64,000 nt of DNA from Pseudonocardia sp. DSM 110487. GTDB lineage: Bacteria > Actinomycetota > Actinomycetes > Mycobacteriales > Pseudonocardiaceae. The notes under the pieces were generated by a model. It ran no database searches. It was given only the letters and a program-made list of their open reading frames with translations, and had not been told where the DNA came from. Positions 49,965-58,169 of this stretch are shown here, piece by piece (the first letter of the stretch is position 1; each line of letters opens with the position of its first letter). A program made the translations under genes and the position numbers. The DNA is taken from NCBI RefSeq assembly GCF_019468565.1, contig NZ_CP080521.1, positions 9,052,001-9,116,000 on the forward strand, read 5' to 3'.

Positions 49965-50048
49965 GCGAGAGCTCCTCGAGGGGTCAGGGAATCGCCTCTT
50001 ACGGTGTTCAGCGTAGGCGGCGGTGCAGGTCACACCGCCTTCGGACCG

Positions 50049-51974
50049 TCAGTTGCCCTTCCGAGGCTCGCGCCCATCCCGCTCAGCGGACTCCTCGGCG
50101 CGCTGGGCGACGAGCTCGGCCACGGTCTTCGGACCGCGCTGCTCCGGAACGGCCGCCGCTTGCGTCTCCACCACCTGTGGCTCGGTCCGCCGCCACCACC
50201 GACGGCGCGACGGGCGCTCGACCAGCTCGGAAGCACGACGGGCGGCTGGGACGCGGCGGGGTGTGGCCCGGTCGGGAGCGTCGTCGTCGTGGCGGCGCTG
50301 CGCGCCGCGCCGGGCCGGGCGGCTCTTCGCCCGCTCGCCCCTTCCGCGTGCCTGCGACGGGTCACGCGAGTCGTTGCCTGCCGCAGGTGTCCGGTCGGCC
50401 TCAGTGCCGGACGGTGCCTCTGGCCTGCTGTCGCCGGTCCGGGCCGAGTCGACCTCGGCCGGGGCTCGCTCGCCCTCCGCCGGGTCGGTCTCGGCCTCGA
50501 CGGCTCCATCGCGGTCGACCTCATCGTCGCGTTCGGCGTGTTCCTCTCCACCGCCGGTCCCGGCATCCTCGGCCCGGTCGGCTTCGGCTTCGGCTTCGAT
50601 GTCGTCGCCCGCGCGCTCGGCGTCAGGGGGATCGGCGTCAGGGGGATCGGCGTCAGGAGGATCGGCGGCCTCGGCATCGGATTCACCGGCGGCGTCGACC
50701 ACGATCTCACCGGCCTCTGCCGGGTCATCATCAGCCCGCTCGGGTCCGGCATCGGCGTGTGACGCCTGAGCCCCGCTCGATCCAGTGCCGCTCTGGCTCG
50801 ACCGGAGCACCGCTACCAGCATGATGGGCACCCCGACCCACAACAGCACCGCGGGCACGAGCAGCTCGACGGGCAGCCGCACCGGGTCGAACGGGCCGGT
50901 GGCCAGCCGGCCGCCGGTCAGGAACGCGAGCAGCCCTGTCAGCGCGGCCGTGGCGACGGCGGTGGCGACGGCCGCCGAGAACTGGTACCCGTCGGGCGCC
51001 GCGCGGCGGGACGTGAGTCCTGCGAGCAGGCCGACGCCGATCGGCAGCAGGAACACCGTGAGCACCCACACCGGTGGCACACCGCTCGGCATCGCGGCGA
51101 GCAGCGGGAAACTCGACGGCGCCGCGCTGTTCGTGACGAACGGCGACGCCGTGGCGGCGCCGACCGTGATCCCCGGGCCGAGAGCCCAGCTGAGCCCGCC
51201 GACGACGGCGTTGGGCAGGTAGGCGATCGCGAGGAAGGTGACACCGACCGCCGCCCCGAAGCCGGGGGCCAGCCGCGAGTAGGCCGACGCCACCGCACCC
51301 GCCTGCACCACAAGGCCCGTCAGCAGAACGGCAGATCCGACGAACGCCAGCCCGGTCACCGCGACCGCCGTTCCACGCATCGCAGGACGCAGCCACCCGG
51401 GCGGCCGAGCCGCCGCGTCAGCGGGCAACCCGCACGCCCGCAGCACGCCCGCTGCGGCCGCCAGCCCGGACACCAGTCCGCCCCCGACCATCGCCGACCA
51501 CGGCGCCACCGCCACTTCGGCCGCCCGCGGCAGCAACGCGCTGCCCAGTACCGCGACGGCGGCGTGGGCGCCCGCGACCGCCGCGAGCACGGCACCGGCG
51601 TCGTGCCGGGGCCGGCAGCCGAGCCTGCGCACCGTCCAGCCGGCGCCCAGCGCGATCACCGCCGCGATGCCCGCTGTCGGGAGCAAGGGCAGCACGCTGA
51701 GCGGCTGGCCCTCCAGCAAGAGGGGGATCTGGTGCGCCGCGAGCCAGAGCGGGATCGCGGCGGCGAACGCGCCGTCGATCGAGACGGCGCCACCCGCCGT
51801 GAAGATCACCACGGCGGCCGCGGGCACGAGCAGGGCGTAGCTGAGCAGCACGGTGCCCATCGCTCCGGCCAGCAGCAGCCGCAGGCGGTCGAGGCCCTCG
51901 ACCCCGCTCGGGTCGAGGCCGGGCTCCGGGTCGGGCGCTGGTTCGTGGTCGGTGCCGGCGAGGGTGCTCGTCAC
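50049..51974 (-). CDS. DUF6350 (PerM-like) membrane protein with long acidic tail
   Basis: A 641-aa protein. The first about 410 residues are membrane-embedded, with roughly ten hydrophobic segments; the family is linked to cell division in mycobacteria (PerM, recalled). The remaining about 220 residues are low-complexity, acidic, then basic (RRRWWRRTEPQ), and include DPPDADPPDADPPDA, encoded by a 15-bp tandem repeat. GTG 51974. Gene order DUF6350-purN-purH is common in actinobacteria. Confidence 0.85.
   Translation of the reverse strand: MTSTLAGTDHEPAPDPEPGLDPSGVEGLDRLRLLLAGAMGTVLLSYALLVPAAAVVIFTAGGAVSIDGAFAAAIPLWLAAHQIPLLLEGQPLSVLPLLPTAGIAAVIALGAGWTVRRLGCRPRHDAGAVLAAVAGAHAAVAVLGSALLPRAAEVAVAPWSAMVGGGLVSGLAAAAGVLRACGLPADAAARPPGWLRPAMRGTAVAVTGLAFVGSAVLLTGLVVQAGAVASAYSRLAPGFGAAVGVTFLAIAYLPNAVVGGLSWALGPGITVGAATASPFVTNSAAPSSFPLLAAMPSGVPPVWVLTVFLLPIGVGLLAGLTSRRAAPDGYQFSAAVATAVATAALTGLLAFLTGGRLATGPFDPVRLPVELLVPAVLLWVGVPIMLVAVLRSSQSGTGSSGAQASHADAGPERADDDPAEAGEIVVDAAGESDAEAADPPDADPPDADPPDAERAGDDIEAEAEADRAEDAGTGGGEEHAERDDEVDRDGAVEAETDPAEGERAPAEVDSARTGDSRPEAPSGTEADRTPAAGNDSRDPSQARGRGERAKSRPARRGAQRRHDDDAPDRATPRRVPAARRASELVERPSRRRWWRRTEPQVVETQAAAVPEQRGPKTVAELVAQRAEESAERDGREPRKGN
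50619..50663. repeat. 15-bp tandem repeat in the DUF6350 gene
   Basis: Three units of GGCGTCAGGGGGATC (50619-50633, 50634-50648 and 50649-50663, the last with one change) encode the DPPDA repeat of the acidic tail. In-frame unit length means copy-number change would alter tail length only. Confidence 0.85.
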
Positions 51975-52062
51975 CCGCCCAGGGTTGCAGCGCTACCCGC
52001 TCGGGTGGAGCAGGCTCGCCGAGGCCGGTGGCACCCGCCGCAAGTGTGCAGGGACCGCCCTC

Positions 52063-53040
52063 CTAGCCGGGCGGGTTGGACGGGCCGTTCTGGCGTTCGC
52101 CGGGCTGCTTGATGATCCGGGTCTGGTCGACGCTGGTCTTGTCCGCGTCGCCGTTATCCGGGCGTGCGGGCGTCTGGGGGATGGCGGACGTGGGCTCGCC
52201 GGACGCGCCGTGGGGAACGGGGCCACCGTGGGCGCTCGGGGTGTCCCCGCCCTCCGATCCGCCGCCGTACCAGCTCGGCGCCGCGCCTGCGGGGCGGGCG
52301 CCGGGGTCGGTCTGGGCCCACGAGCCCTGTGGCTGCTGCTGCTGCCCGAAACCACCGGGCGCACCGTAACCCTGCTGCCCCTGCCCGTATCCAGGCTGCT
52401 GCCCGTACTGCCCTGGCTGGCCGTAGCCGGGCGCACCGTAACCCTGCTGCCCGTAACCCTGCTGCTGCCCGTACTGCCCGTAGCCGCCCGGCTGGCCGTA
52501 CCCCGGCGGGTACTGGCTGTAGCCGCCCGGCTGGCCGTATCCCTGGGGCGCACGCGGCCGAGGGGCGGGCGCCTTCACGAGGCCCGCGTCGAGCAGCACC
52601 GCACCGATCACGGCCACTGCCTGGAGGAACGCCAGCACCAGCGCGATGATGGCGGTGGTGGATGCTCCGCCCTGGGCCACGGCCTGTAGCAGGAACAACG
52701 TGCCGGTGACCACGATCACCGCGGCGGGCACGAGCACTCGCCCCACCTTGGGCAGCAACGCCGCGCCTGCGAGCAACCCGCCGCCGAGCAGCAAGAAGCC
52801 GATGAGGCTGCCGGACAGCCCGGCCTCGATGAAGCCGAGCACGTAGATCACGAGACCGAGCCCGGCGGTGGCGAGCACCAGCAGCCTGGCCGGGCCGGGA
52901 GCGAGCTGGGGATCCTCCGGCGCGGTGGTTGCCGACTCGGAGCTCGGGGCAGGAACGGCCGGCGACCCGGACGCCTGCGGCGCAGGCGACGGGGACGGCG
53001 TGGGCTGCCCTGGCCCCTGGGCTCCCGGCTGCTGACTCAT
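52063..53040 (-). CDS. DUF5336-like membrane protein with Gly/Gln/Tyr-rich tail
   Basis: A 325-aa protein: disordered Pro/Ala N-terminus (1-45), four hydrophobic segments (about 50-72, 78-96, 102-124 and 130-152), then a low-complexity tail of repeated GYGQPGGY/GQQQGYG words to about 265 and a charged end. It resembles the 34-kDa-antigen/DUF5336 family of actinobacteria. The YGQ-rich region is prion-like in composition. ATG 53040. Function unknown. Confidence 0.8.
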   Translation of the reverse strand: MSQQPGAQGPGQPTPSPSPAPQASGSPAVPAPSSESATTAPEDPQLAPGPARLLVLATAGLGLVIYVLGFIEAGLSGSLIGFLLLGGGLLAGAALLPKVGRVLVPAAVIVVTGTLFLLQAVAQGGASTTAIIALVLAFLQAVAVIGAVLLDAGLVKAPAPRPRAPQGYGQPGGYSQYPPGYGQPGGYGQYGQQQGYGQQGYGAPGYGQPGQYGQQPGYGQGQQGYGAPGGFGQQQQPQGSWAQTDPGARPAGAAPSWYGGGSEGGDTPSAHGGPVPHGASGEPTSAIPQTPARPDNGDADKTSVDQTRIIKQPGERQNGPSNPPG

Positions 53041-53199
53041 GAAGTATCTCCCTCCGTGCGGACTCCCGCGGTCGGGCGCAGGCGGTGCAACCGAACGTAG
53101 TCCATCGAACGGGTGTCGGTTCTGGCGGGCGATCAGCGCTGTGCCGCGTCGGCGACCTCGTGCAACCCGCCGTGCACGCTCCACGAGCGGGTGCCCCTG

Positions 53200-53254
53200 T
53201 TGCGGCGAAGCCACCTTCCCGCAAGGTGGTTGCGGGAAGGTGGCTTCGCTGCAA
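53200..53254. terminator. 25-bp stem-loop after sucD
   Basis: Arms 53200-53224 and 53230-53254 pair at 24 of 25 positions plus one G-U, with a 5-base loop GGTGG. It begins 14 bases downstream of the sucD stop on the minus strand, so it is the sucCD terminator. AAGCCACCTTC in its arm matches the AAGCCACATTC core of the icd stem-loop. Called E8 in the findings. Confidence 0.88.
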
Positions 53255-53268
53255 TCCAGAGCCGGGTC

Positions 53269-54156
53269 CTACAGACCCGCGAGGATGTCCTTCATCAGCT
53301 GCGCCGTCTCGCTCGGCGTCTTGCCGACCTTGACCCCGGCCGCTTCCAGGGCGTCCTTCTTGGCCTGGGCCGTGCCCGCCGAGCCCGACACGATCGCCCC
53401 GGCGTGGCCCATGGTCTTGCCCTCCGGCGCGGTGAACCCGGCCACGTAGCCCACGACCGGCTTGGTCACGTTCGCCTGGATGAAGTCCGCGGCCCGCTCC
53501 TCGGCGTCCCCACCGATCTCACCGATCATCACGATCGCCTTGGTGTCCGGGTCCTCTTCGAAGGCCGCCAGTGCGTCGATGTGCGTGGTGCCGATCACCG
53601 GGTCACCACCGATCCCGATCGCGGTGGAGAAGCCGTACTCCCGCAGCTCGTACATCATCTGGTAGGTCAACGTCCCGGACTTCGACACCAACCCGATCGG
53701 GCCGGCACCGGCGATGTCGGCCGGGATGATCCCCGCGTTCGACTTCCCCGGCGAGATGATCCCCGGGCAGTTCGGGCCGATGATCCGCGTCTTGTTGCCC
53801 TTGGCCGTGGCATGCGCCCAGAAGTAGGCCGAGTCGTGGACCGGGATGCCCTCGGTGATCACCACGGCGAGGGGGATCTCGGCGTCGATCGCCTCGATCA
53901 CCGCGTCCTTGGCGAACCGCGGCGGCACGAACACGACGCTGACGTCGGCGCCGGTCTCCTTGATGGCCTCCTCGACGGTGCCGAACACCGTGAGGTCCTT
54001 GCCACCGATCGTCACGGTGGTACCGGCCTTGCGGGCGTTCACACCACCGACGATGTTGGTACCGGCCGCCAGCATCTTGGTGGTGTGCTTGGTGCCCTCA
54101 CCACCGGTCATGCCCTGGACGATGACCTTGCTGTTCTCGTTGAGGAAGATCGACAT
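53269..54156 (-). CDS. sucD: Succinyl-CoA ligase alpha subunit
   Basis: 295 aa. CoA-binding N-terminus (NSKVIVQGMTGGEGTKHTTKM), and the phospho-histidine loop GKTMGHAGAIVSGSAGTA with the active-site His near residue 250. IGPNCPGIISPG is the family signature. Three bases after the sucC stop, forming the TCA operon that turns succinyl-CoA to succinate with nucleotide phosphorylation. Confidence 0.97.
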   Translation of the reverse strand: MSIFLNENSKVIVQGMTGGEGTKHTTKMLAAGTNIVGGVNARKAGTTVTIGGKDLTVFGTVEEAIKETGADVSVVFVPPRFAKDAVIEAIDAEIPLAVVITEGIPVHDSAYFWAHATAKGNKTRIIGPNCPGIISPGKSNAGIIPADIAGAGPIGLVSKSGTLTYQMMYELREYGFSTAIGIGGDPVIGTTHIDALAAFEEDPDTKAIVMIGEIGGDAEERAADFIQANVTKPVVGYVAGFTAPEGKTMGHAGAIVSGSAGTAQAKKDALEAAGVKVGKTPSETAQLMKDILAGL

Positions 54157-54159
54157 CTC

Positions 54160-55329
54160 TCAGGCTCCTGCCGCGGCCAGCTCGGCGGCCTTGTCGGCCG
54201 CGTTGTCCATCGTGTCCACCTGGGTGACCAGCGGATGGTTCGCCTCGTCGAGGATCCGGCGGCCTTCCAGGACGTTGTTGCCGTCCAGCCGCACCACCAG
54301 CGGCTTGGTGGCGGCGTCGCCGAGGATCTTCAGCGCCTCGACGATCCCGTTGGCCACCGCATCGCAGGCGGTGATCCCGCCGAACACGTTGACGAACACG
54401 CTCTTGACGTCCGGGTCGCCCAGGATCACGTCCAACCCGGCCGCCATCACCTCGGCCGAGGCGCCACCGCCGATGTCCAGGAAGTTCGCCGGCTTCACCC
54501 CGCCGTGCTTCTCCCCGGCGTACGCCACCACGTCCAGCGTGGACATGACCAGGCCGGCGCCGTTGCCGATGATGCCGACCTCGCCGTCGAGCTTGACGTA
54601 GTTGAGGTCCTTCGCCTTCGCCTTGGCCTCGAGGGGGTCCTCGGTGCGCTGGTCCACCAGGTCGGCGTGCCCGGGGTGGCGGAAGTCCGCGTTGCCGTCC
54701 AGCGTGACCTTGCCGTCCAGCGCGACGACCTTGCCCTGCGGGTCGCGCACGAGCGGGTTGACCTCGACCAGCGTGGCGTCCTCGGAGACGAACGTCTCCC
54801 ACAGCTTGACGATCACGTCGGCGGCCTGGTCGGCGACGGCGGCAGGGATCTTCCCCTGGGCCACGATGTCGGCGGCTTTTGCGCGGTCGACTCCCGCAAT
54901 CGAGTCGATCGGCACCCGCGCCAGCGCCTCCGGGCGCTCGACGGCGAGCTGCTCGATCTCCATGCCGCCCTCGGCCGAGCACATCGCGAGGAACGTGCGG
55001 TTCGAGCGGTCCAGCAGGAACGAGAAGTAGTACTCCTCCGCGATGTCGCTGGCCTCGGTGACCAGCACCTGGTGCACGGTGTGGCCCTTGATGTCCATGC
55101 CGAGGATCGCGGCGGCCTTCTCCTTCGCCTCCTCGGGCGTCTCGGCCAGCTTCACGCCGCCCGCCTTGCCGCGCCCACCGGTCTTCACCTGGGCCTTCAC
55201 CACCACGGCCGTGCCGAGCTCGGCCGCGGCGGCGCCTGCCTCCTCTGCCGTCTCGACCGTGCGGCCCGGCAGGACCGGCACTCCGTGCGCGGCGAAGAGC
55301 TCCTTCGCCTGGTACTCGTAGAGGTCCAC
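54160..55329 (-). CDS. sucC: Succinyl-CoA ligase beta subunit
   Basis: 389 aa. ATP-grasp N-terminal domain (DLYEYQAKELFAAHGVPVLPG) and the C-terminal nucleotide specificity domain with IFGGITACDAVANGIVEAL. GTG 55329 gives the family-standard VDLYEYQAKEL; the longer ORF would begin inside the leader. The spacing to sucD is 3 bases. Confidence 0.97.
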   Translation of the reverse strand: MDLYEYQAKELFAAHGVPVLPGRTVETAEEAGAAAAELGTAVVVKAQVKTGGRGKAGGVKLAETPEEAKEKAAAILGMDIKGHTVHQVLVTEASDIAEEYYFSFLLDRSNRTFLAMCSAEGGMEIEQLAVERPEALARVPIDSIAGVDRAKAADIVAQGKIPAAVADQAADVIVKLWETFVSEDATLVEVNPLVRDPQGKVVALDGKVTLDGNADFRHPGHADLVDQRTEDPLEAKAKAKDLNYVKLDGEVGIIGNGAGLVMSTLDVVAYAGEKHGGVKPANFLDIGGGASAEVMAAGLDVILGDPDVKSVFVNVFGGITACDAVANGIVEALKILGDAATKPLVVRLDGNNVLEGRRILDEANHPLVTQVDTMDNAADKAAELAAAGA

Positions 55330-55523
55330 TCGGGTCTCCCTGCCCACTCCGCTGTGCGTCACGGGCGCCTGGCCCGCGAAATCCGCTGCCTCGCCGACCC
55401 TAGCGACGGCTCCCGCACCCGCTCTGACCTGGTCTGGTGACGGCAGTCACCCCGGGCCGCCACTGTCTGCAGCGTCACCGTCTCCAGCGGGCGGGAAAGG
55501 CGATCCTCACCTACCGTTTCCGT

Positions 55524-56528
55524 ATGGCGCTGGTCCATACAGGGGTGGACCGCCTGGCCCGCATGGCCGGGGCGGCGCAGGCCACTGCGGCCGACCTCAC
55601 ACGGGCAGGCGCATACGCCGCTCGGACGTTCGGCAGCCCGGCCGGCATCCGCGGGCTCGCGGTGGAGTGGGCGTGGCTCACCGCACATCTCGCCGTCTAC
55701 CCGGCGGGGTTCGTGCGCGAGCACCTGCACGCCCCGACCGGCCACCGCACCGACCCGCTGCCCCCGCTGCACCGCAGCCTCGTGGTCACCGACGTCGAGG
55801 CGGCCGGAACCCCGATCCTGCTGCTGCACGGGATCATGGACAACCGCTCGGTGTTCACCGTGTTCCGGCGCGCGCTGCGACGGCGCGGCTTCGGGGTCGT
55901 GCACGCGGTGAACTACAGCCTGTTCACCGAGGACATCCGCACGGCAGCACACCGGCTGAGCCAGCAGGTCGACGAGCTGCGCGAGCTCGCGGGCGCCGAG
56001 CGGGTCCACATCGTCGGCCACTCGCTCGGCGGGATGATCGCCCGGTACTACGTCCAGCGGATGGGCGGAGCCGCCGCCGTCGACACCCTCGTCACGCTCG
56101 GCAGCCCGCACGGTGGCACCCTCGCCGCCCACCTGCTCCCCACGCCGCTCGCGCGCCAGCTCCGTCCCGGATCGGACGTGATCGCCGAGCTCGCGCGGCC
56201 CGCACCGGCGTGCGACACGCGGTTCCTCGTGGTCTGGAGCCGCATGGACCAGATGGTGCTGCCGCAGCGCAACGGCCGGCTGCGGCATCCCGACCTCGAC
56301 GTCGAGGAGCTCGAAATTCGTGACCTCGGTCACTTATCGCTCCCGATCGACCCACGGACGGTGCACTGGGTAGCCGCCGCACTGGGCCGAACGGCGCGGT
56401 CACATCACCCGTCAAGCCCAGGTCAGCCCTACTCACGGGTCACTTCGGAACGCTCCGCATCCGCTCGTCACCCACATTCTGACGCTGCGTCGATAACACC
56501 GCCACGCCGCGCGAGGAGTTGCCCGTAG
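55524..56528 (+). CDS. Alpha/beta-hydrolase (triacylglycerol-lipase-like)
   Basis: A 334-aa hydrolase. The oxyanion strand is ILLLHGIMDNRSVF, the nucleophile is in GHSLGGMIARYY and the histidine in RDLGHLSLPID. LVTLGSPHGGT is typical of LipA/esterase-type lipases. ATG 55524 is supported by TACCGT (55512-55517) exactly 6 bases upstream, a leaderless promoter. The last about 40 residues are Ser/Arg-rich and may be non-conserved. Separate unit, divergent from sucCD. Confidence 0.83.
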   Translation: MALVHTGVDRLARMAGAAQATAADLTRAGAYAARTFGSPAGIRGLAVEWAWLTAHLAVYPAGFVREHLHAPTGHRTDPLPPLHRSLVVTDVEAAGTPILLLHGIMDNRSVFTVFRRALRRRGFGVVHAVNYSLFTEDIRTAAHRLSQQVDELRELAGAERVHIVGHSLGGMIARYYVQRMGGAAAVDTLVTLGSPHGGTLAAHLLPTPLARQLRPGSDVIAELARPAPACDTRFLVVWSRMDQMVLPQRNGRLRHPDLDVEELEIRDLGHLSLPIDPRTVHWVAAALGRTARSHHPSSPGQPYSRVTSERSASARHPHSDAASITPPRRARSCP

Positions 56529-56667
56529 CGGAGCAGCCTCGCTACCGTCCCCCGGTCCGTGTCACAGGCCGGTCACGGTGGCAACCCCGAACGCCGCCGC
56601 AGCGGGATCCCCAGCCCGCGCCGCCGGATTGCGATGCGACACCCCGGTCAGTCGAGAAGGGCAGGTC

Positions 56668-57522
56668 TTGGCGCGCCACCGCTCCCCCAGCGGCGCCCAG
56701 GCGGACGACCCGGGTCGTACGACGCCCCTGCGCGTCGTCGACGTCCCGGGCGTGCGCCATCTCCCGGCGCCCCCTGCCGCGTCGGTGCGCGGGCGCGCCA
56801 CCGTCGCCGCGGTGGCCGCCGGTGCGGTGGTTGCGGGCGGTCAGACCCTCGCCACGACGTTCTTCGACAGCACGCAGGCGGTTGCCGCACTGCAGCCCGT
56901 CGCGCAGGTGACGAAGGAGCCGCCCGCAGACAGCACCGCCTCCCTCGCAGGCGCGATCGGCGGCGACCAGCTACTGCCCGACCCGCTCGCGATCGACGCG
57001 CTCGACCCGGCCTCCCAGGTGGACGTCCAGAACCTCGCCAAGGCCGTGGACATCGGGCGCGACCTCGCCCGGCAGGCAGCGAAGATCGAGGCGGCACTGT
57101 CCGACGGCGCCCCGGAGGCGTACCTCTACGGCGAGACCGCGTTCGTCAAACCCACGGTCGGGCATCTCACATCCCTCTTCGGCAGCCGCTGGGGCAGGGC
57201 ACACGAGGGCATCGACATCGCGGGACCGATCGGCACGCCGATCTACGCGCTCACCGACGCTGTGGTCGAGGAATCCGGCCCCGCGACCGGGTACGGCCTG
57301 TGGGTGGTGTTGCGCCACACCGACGGCACGCAGAGCGTCTACGGACACGTCAACCGGACGTTCGTCAAAGAGGGCGAGAAGGTCAAGGCGGGCGAGGAGA
57401 TCGCCGAGATCGGCAACCGGGGCTACTCCACCGGCCCGCACCTGCACCTGGAGGTCTGGAGCTCGGAGGGCACCAAGATCAACCCGCTGACCTGGCTGCG
57501 CAAGCGCGGGATCGAGTACTAG
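56668..57522 (+). CDS. M23-family peptidoglycan endopeptidase
   Basis: A 284-aa secreted LysM-less M23 peptidase. After a basic N-terminus and an Ala/Val-rich hydrophobic segment (about 45-62), the peptidase domain has the zinc ligands HEGIDIAG (H and D), and GPHLHLEVW (HxH), with VYGHVN before it. It would cut peptidoglycan cross-bridges outside the membrane. TTG 56668 with AGAAGGGCAGG upstream is the preferred start; ATG/GTG-type starts upstream (56578) give a longer form. I saw no clear c-di-AMP riboswitch upstream. Confidence 0.8.
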   Translation: MARHRSPSGAQADDPGRTTPLRVVDVPGVRHLPAPPAASVRGRATVAAVAAGAVVAGGQTLATTFFDSTQAVAALQPVAQVTKEPPADSTASLAGAIGGDQLLPDPLAIDALDPASQVDVQNLAKAVDIGRDLARQAAKIEAALSDGAPEAYLYGETAFVKPTVGHLTSLFGSRWGRAHEGIDIAGPIGTPIYALTDAVVEESGPATGYGLWVVLRHTDGTQSVYGHVNRTFVKEGEKVKAGEEIAEIGNRGYSTGPHLHLEVWSSEGTKINPLTWLRKRGIEY

Positions 57523-57527
57523 GCCGC

Positions 57528-58103
57528 CTAGCGGCCGCGCGCCAGCGATCGGAGATCGGCCTCGAGCGGCCACGGGCGATCGAGGCGCAGCACGCCGTCC
57601 GGCGCCGTGGCGTACTCCCGGTAGACCCCGTCCTCGAGCTCGAACGCCGACGCACGCACCTTGTCGAGGCCATCGTGCAGATCCACCCGCAGGTAGAACG
57701 GGACGCCCGCCTCCGCGTAGTCGCCGTGTTTCACGATCCGGTCCTGGCGGAAGTTGCCAGGTGACGTGACCTCTGCAAGGAGCAGGACGTCATCGATTCC
57801 CACGTGGAGGACGTCCATCTCGGCACGGGCCACCACTACATCGGGGATCCTGATGTGGTCCTTCCACAGCCGCACGTTGGCGCCGGGCAGCGCTTCCCAA
57901 CGGCCGTCCGGCCGGGTGGTCTGGAACAGATGAGTGAGCTCACGAACCAGCCGGTGATGTGGCACCGACGACAACGGGCTCACGACGAGCATCCCGTCGA
58001 CCAGCTCGATGCGCGCCGGGGTCTCCGGCAGGGCGAAGTACTCCTCCTCGGTCCACGGACCGGGGTGCGCGAAGACCGCTTCGTACAGGGCGTCGACAGA
58101 CAT
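57528..58103 (-). CDS. Uma2-family (DUF820) PD-(D/E)xK nuclease-fold protein
   Basis: A 191-aa member of the Uma2/DUF820 family. The fold motifs are visible: ARIELVDGMLVV (first acidic), IRIPDVVVARAEM (the PD) and LLAEVTSPG (the E-x-[S/T] end). These are nuclease-like proteins of unknown role, often in expanded copies in actinobacteria and cyanobacteria. ATG 58103. Convergent with M23, 5 bases between stops. Confidence 0.88.
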   Translation of the reverse strand: MSVDALYEAVFAHPGPWTEEEYFALPETPARIELVDGMLVVSPLSSVPHHRLVRELTHLFQTTRPDGRWEALPGANVRLWKDHIRIPDVVVARAEMDVLHVGIDDVLLLAEVTSPGNFRQDRIVKHGDYAEAGVPFYLRVDLHDGLDKVRASAFELEDGVYREYATAPDGVLRLDRPWPLEADLRSLARGR

Positions 58104-58169
58104 CGTGGGCCTCCCGAGATCAGTGTCACACGCGCATGGACGGGATCCGAGCGCCCCGGGTTCCACCGC

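Noticed and set aside
56409..56667. c-di-AMP (ydaO-type) riboswitch before the M23 peptidase
   Set aside because: Such switches often precede actinobacterial wall hydrolases, but I could not find the conserved core blocks in this stretch.
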